A stretch of 64,000 nt of DNA, taken from the NCBI RefSeq assembly GCF_009870125.1, contig NC_046679.1, positions 27,900,001 through 27,964,000 on the forward strand, written 5' to 3'. The notes under the pieces were generated by a model. That model was not told the origin of the DNA, made no database searches, and saw only the letters and a list, made by a program, of their open reading frames with translations. How positions within the stretch are numbered: position 1 is the stretch's first letter; each line of letters opens with the position of its first letter. The DNA is from Drosophila pseudoobscura (lineage: Eukaryota > Arthropoda > Insecta > Diptera > Drosophilidae). Position numbers and translations under genes: made by a program. Below are positions 58,501 through 64,000 of this stretch, piece by piece.

Positions 58501-61500
58501 AATCCTTAGCTCTCCCATCTCCTCATAGGTTTCCATTTGCTTCTCCAACCTCAATGTTTTTACGCACTCTCTCTGTCTCCGTCATTGTTATAGCCAAAAC
58601 TAAACCAATAAATGCCTCATATCTATGCTACGCTCAACTAAGAAGCTGCATTAACACATAGTCCTTACCCGCCTCTCTGTCCTCTGTAGTCCTCCTTCTT
58701 GCCTTCGCTTCGTCCTCTAGTATTCCGGTGTAAACACCACTGTCATTTATTTTCGTATTATCATAATGAGGACTCGTATATTTTTATGTGAATTTCTTGC
58801 TTTTTGTGCCAGAAACAGCAACCACCCCAAAAAAAAAGAATAAGGGGAGTACACCGACGACCACACATACCCCCCATCCATCCACCCACCGAAACACACA
58901 CACAGACATGTGTCACTCTTCCTGTGTATGGGGGAGTATCTATGTGCGTGCGTGTAAAAAAGGCAAAAATAAAACTAAAATACCCGTTTCGCATTCGCAT
59001 TTCGTGGGTTTTTGTTTTGTTGTTAAATTATCACCCAGTTTTCTGGTGGGAACCACCCCCTGTGGCTATGGCTATTTATGCATCCACTGCCTCCCCTCCC
59101 CCGATCTACACCTTAACCCAAAAGCAACACCCACACACACATACTAGCGATCAAAGGCTTCGCATGTCTTTATAAATGGGGGTTTTAACGGTTTTAAAGG
59201 TAGTGGAAATGTAGGAAATAATTATAAGTAAATCTCTAACGCATTTTAAATTCCACAATCCTCAAGCTTTCCATTAGTAAATCCCTAAACCCTCTTCTAA
59301 ACAACGCCCCTGCTTTCTCTATCGCACATAGTCGTACATTCATGCAGTTCACGTTCGCATTATTTGGCATCCCATTTGTTTGTTTTTTTTTTCCTTCCTT
59401 CCATACAGCATTATGGGAGGTTTTACTCTGGGATTGGGGCTTGGGGGTGAACACTTGAGTGGCTCAAAATGGGGTATCGGTTATTGTCTGACTGAGAATC
59501 GAATTCAGCGGAATATTTTCCACACAATCATTGGGAAAATTCAAGCATAAAAATCACTGAAATAAAATCTATTTACCATTGGGTTTTCCAGATTAGTTTT
59601 TATCAGCGCCAGTCCAAACTCTGCATCGACTTTCTCTCGCCTTTGTTTCACTATCAGCATTTTTAGAGCTCGAAAAATGAGCAAATATAAAAATTGACTT
59701 CTGGTAATCGTCGTTTCAATAATCCCAATCGCAAATAAGTTTCAAATTTAAAAACTATTTGTATTTTTGGGGGTACTTCGAGATGTTTTGTTAGCTTACA
59801 CTGATACAAATGAAAAATGCTTCTTGGTTTCCATGAAAAGTGTACACATTAAATGCTGATCTGATTGAGGGGAAAAGTGATGAGTAATGGAATGCTTTAA
59901 CTGTCGAAAGCAAACATTTTAATTGACAGATAAAGAAGCTTTATCTACGATTTCTCAGGATTTTTCAATTTGAACTATCCCAACAAACTATGTGCACAAG
60001 ATCGAAGCATTGGAAAAGCTTTGGGTGGAAGCGGAAGAATCGATTAGTCGATTCAACATACATCTGTATAGAATTTGATCAGCTATTGATGCTTTTTTAA
60101 TTGAAATCCTTTTCTCCCTAAAATGTGTGCTTTCCAGAACCTCTAGATCTCCGCTTAGCATCCAGCCAATAACAGCATTCGATGCCAGACCCAGCGCCAT
60201 TTCTATCAGCAGCGGACCTCACAAAAACTAATTCCACATAATGGCCCAATCTACATAAAAAATCGCTCCTCCCCTCCGCGAACGAACCCCGAACGAAGCA
60301 CAAAAAATCGATGAGGAGAGCGAGGAAAAGCAGGGGAATGAGTCGCTGGGATGGCCGCCTGCCTGCCCGCCTGCCTGCCTGCCACCCCGCATAAATTTCC
60401 AAATAATGTAATGCTAAAAAAAATCCACACAAATATGAGGAGCAAAAGAGAGGGCTATAGCCAGGGGGGATGGGGAGGGAGGATTGGGTGGGCAGCGATT
60501 GGGGGAGCGAAAATAAAGTTGGAAATCATGAACCATACAAAATGAAAATCCACCCTCGGAAAAAACGTTGCCAACGTTTTTTCTTTTTTTCCCCCCGTTT
60601 CGTTCGTTTTATTTTGTTTTCCTTCGTTCTCTTTTGTTTTGTTTAAGTGGGCAAAAAAGGACAAGCACAAAAAGTATCTGTGTGAGGGGTGGGAAATGTA
60701 TCTCTGTGTGTGTGGGTGTGTGTTTTTGTGTGGGGGAGAAGTGGATGAAAGTGGGGTAGAAGTGGTGGGTGGATGTGGATGTGGATGGCTCTGTGCTGTG
60801 CTACGAAACTGTTTCGCTTTGTTTGCAAAACAATCAAAAGCGAACGGAATCGTCGTCGTCCCAGCCATCGCCATCGCCGTCGCCGTCGCCATGCTCGTCG
60901 TACTTTTTTCCTTTCCCTGCCACCCACTCTCCCATTTTGGGGTTCAATCTCCCCGTTGACATCGTTGGCGACATTAAATATTGCTCAGAGTTCTTTCTTT
61001 TTCCCTTCTCGCTCGGCGCTGTTGCCTTCTTTTTGTGCCCTTGTGCTAAAACCAATTTCTAGCATATTTTTATGAGCCCTCTGTGCTGGCGAGCCCTGTT
61101 CCTGTTCCTCTCGTGTGTGCTGTGTGGCAGGCGCAGCAGCTTTCGTTTATTTTGCAAACGTGTGCCACCAGGCACGCCTCCAACGCCTCCAACGCCCCCA
61201 ACATGGTTGCCGGAGCCATGTGCGAGACGCTAATAACGTTTGGTTGCCAAAAAGCACCAGGAAATGAGCCAAAGCCAGAGTCCTGCCAGATCGGACCAGG
61301 GATGTACAGCCTTCCTGGCAGCTCTTCCATATGGCGGGTGGTTCCTGTGGCCAGACGTCAGTTGGGCTTTGAAGCGGTGAAGATTTAGTTCGATGGAGAA
61401 AATGGATACGATTCCGGGAGAGGGAGATCCACATCCGTTGCGCTCAAGTAAATACGAAAATGGAATACCATTCCATAATCAATTGAATGCAGAATCCACT

Positions 61501-64000
61501 AGCAATTAAGAGCGGTATAACTTAAATTTTTCTAGGGAAATCTAGGGAATTTAATACGTACTCGTAACAATCTTACACTGTATTCAGCACTAATTCCCCT
61601 TCTAATGAATCTCTCCTAATGCAGCTCCGACTCTCTACTCCATTCCCACATCCATTTAATACCCCCAATCATAGCTTATGTACATCCATTCATTCATTTT
61701 ATAGTTCCCCCTTACATTTTCACTGCGTTTTATATGGCTTTTTAGTAAATTACAAAAATGCGCCATTTCTAATTTCATTCTTTTCTTTTTTTCTTGTTCA
61801 GAGTTTCAGGGCACACAGCACACAAAATGGTGTGCCTATAAACCAGAAACCAGAAACAGCACAACAGCAACAGCAACAGCAATGCCGGCAGCCAAATAAC
61901 GGAAATGACAAAACAGAAATACAAACACACACACATACAGTAACCGTGGAAAGCGGAAAGGGAATTACCCACATGCCCAAAAATATGCAACATTTTTTAT
62001 ATGTTTCTGCTTCACAAAACTTTTGCGCAGGCAGCATCATAAAAATTTTTTTCTGTTGCTGCTGCTGTCACTTTTTTCCTCCGCCGCTCTGTGGCCGTGG
62101 CTTTTATGTTGCCTCTTCTGTGTGTGTGTGGATGTTTGTGCTGGTGTACTGGTGTGTGTGAGTGCTTTTTATGACCCAATATGGCCGCCACAGAGCGGAG
62201 TACGTGTCCGGTTCCTGCCGTTCCGTCCCGACCTTCCTCCCATTGCGGGTTTATGAATTATATAGATTTTTATGCGGTCGCATATTATTTTTGTGGCCTT
62301 TTTTGGCTCTCTCTCCCCCCATTTTCCCTTCTCCTTTTTTGTGTGCTTTGCTTTGCTTTTCTTTTGTTCCTTTCTTTTTGGGGCAGGCAATAAAAATGTC
62401 TTTTTATGTGTACGTTTGTCTTATACTATCCCGAGGCCAAGATCTTTCGGTTTCGGTTTCTCCATAATGGTTTGCTTTCTGTCAGGAGGTTTATGAATAT
62501 GCCTTCTTCTAGATATGGGTTTTTCTATATGGTATATGGTATGGGCTTTACGAGGTCCGGTCCTGACGCTGGCACAGGCAAAAGCACAGCTTTTATTATT
62601 CCTATTTTCATATATTACACTCTCCATTTTCTCGTTGTTTCTTTCGTACTCACGCTGCTTTTGTCAGTTTTGCATTAATTTCATATTTGGTTTATGTTTC
62701 GGGTGGTTTTGGGGGTTTGTGGGCGGTCGGGTCGTCGAGTTTTTCTTGTCGCTGCTGTTTATTTCGCATAAATAATATATATTTTCGGTTATTGCGTCTG
62801 CACGGCATTAATATTATTTCCAACAAGCACACACTCACACGCACACACAATCATATTTAGGTATAGATGGTTGTGCATCCTGCTAACCGCAGGACCTCAT
62901 GGCCGTGAGCTTTAATTTTGGCTCATTTTTCGCTATCAAAACATTATGTTTATGCGCCTGTATTTGTTTTTGTTCCACTCATATATACATATGGATACGT
63001 ATCTATCTACATACATATGTATATACTTACCCGCTCGTCGTAAATATTTGCAATTAAATATGCCAAAAATACGCCCGCAATACAAACACATATCCCTTCT
63101 TATTTTCCCCAATTTTGGGGCATATTTGATGCAGCTCAAAAACATACACATACATACATGCATGTATCTCCAATTTTCGGTGTGCTTTTATCTTTTATAA
63201 CAAATTTAATAATTAAAAATATGATAATATACAAAGAACTGGAGAAAATAAGGAAAAATAATGTGACATGATAGCAAAATGAATTGACAATATTTTTATT
63301 AATGAAATCTATTGCTTTCGGACATCCGTACTCAGACTAGTACGATATCCGAGCCGAAGTGAGTAATTACTTGCTGAATTTCCAATTAGTACCATTGCCA
63401 CATTGTATGACACATTTTTCTAGATTAAGACATATGATACTCATTCTTATAACATGTCGACAGGTGTACCTGCTCCCCCATTCGGATTAAAGACGAAATA
63501 TGTACCTTCTAATCTAAATTGTTTTATTAGATCGTATCAATACAAAACATGAACTTTGCCAGAGATATCAATGGACGACAAGCAATCAATGTACTGGAGA
63601 ATGGAAGACCTTTTTTATGGCTTTCGTAAGTACATTTAGTACAACCTTTTCATACACTTGGTCCCACGGTGCACCCTAAAATGGGGTCGTGGGAGCTCGG
63701 CGTCATGTAAACCATTTGAGTGCAAGTGCACTCGGACTTGCAACTGCTGCTGCCCCTGTGCGAGGCCAATGAACAAAATGGCTTATCAGTGGCGTTGAAT
63801 AGAGGCCCACATCAGAATCTGCCTCTGGATTGATTAAAGTACCGTTGACAGCTAATCGTCTCGCCTAATGCACGAGATATCAAAACGAATGTAACTAAAA
63901 TTTCCAATTGTTGAGCGTTTAACACATGGCAACACGAGTGGGAGAGCGCACACCTCTTGCAAGAGCGCTAAATGTAATGTAGAGTGAGGGAGGCGAGGGA
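55543..64000. other. Noncoding DNA to the end of the window
   Basis: No protein or RNA gene recognised. One further CAGGTAG (55655-55661), GCCT repeats near 60358-60381, a CA/TG-rich stretch at 60700-60735 and a GTCGCC/CATCGC run at 60848-60900 are seen. The open frame over the last is low-complexity and not credible as a gene. The region may hold further hb control elements or the flank of the next gene. Confidence 0.45.

Noticed and set aside
60639-60959. 106-codon plus-strand open frame over a GTCGCC/CATCGC repeat
   Set aside because: The Val/Ala/Ile run is a trinucleotide repeat; surrounding frames are equally open.
1-64000. tRNA genes, rRNA and CRISPR arrays
   Set aside because: No B-box-like GGTTCGAATCC with a matching acceptor stem, and no regularly spaced identical repeats with unique spacers, were seen on either strand.

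Overview
The window is nuclear DNA of a fruit fly (Drosophila). Genes have short introns with GT..AG ends, the proteins are recognisably dipteran, and noncoding DNA is AT-rich with long CAG, GA and CA tracts. A DINE-1-type repeat lies in one intron. The gene set (water witch, mRpS9, EMC1, Taf7, Prat, riboflavin kinase, mRpL19, unc-50, an Nxf2-like gene, hunchback) points to Muller element E, around the D. melanogaster 84E-85A block. The repeat content looks like the obscura group; the species itself is inference.

Layout. 1-7.7 kb: a TRPA channel gene (+), best match water witch, with a coding first exon 3.9 kb upstream of the rest. 7.77-9.0 kb: mRpS9 (-), whose final exon is absent, so the channel gene is probably nested in its last intron. 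9.87-13.34 kb: EMC1 (-, 11 exons). 13.66-15.0 kb: Taf7 (+). 15.7-17.3 kb: Prat (-). 18.05-18.6 kb: riboflavin kinase (-). 19.2-25.5 kb: a tandem pair of zinc-finger genes separated by a 1,163-bp solo LTR; copy 1 keeps the ZAD domain, copy 2 has lost it but gained fingers. 26.2-27.2 kb: mRpL19 (+). 27.4-28.35 kb: unc-50 (-). 28.8-31.7 kb: an Nxf2-like piRNA-pathway gene (+). 31.7-44.35 kb: no gene seen. 44.35-46.75 kb: hunchback (-), with a P2 promoter at 47.2 kb readable to the base. 47.7-64 kb: no protein gene seen; it holds a Bicoid/Zelda site cluster at 53.36-53.64 kb and a candidate distal promoter at 55.5 kb.

The left half is compact housekeeping DNA with housekeeping promoter elements: DRE near Prat, Motif 1 at mRpL19, and a shared 65-bp module at mRpS9 and unc-50. 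The right half is one developmental control gene set in about 30 kb of noncoding DNA. The most interesting items are the matched 65-bp promoter module, the reciprocal degeneration of the zinc-finger pair, the truncated/nested mRpS9 arrangement and the hunchback control sequences. I found no clearly undescribed biological system.
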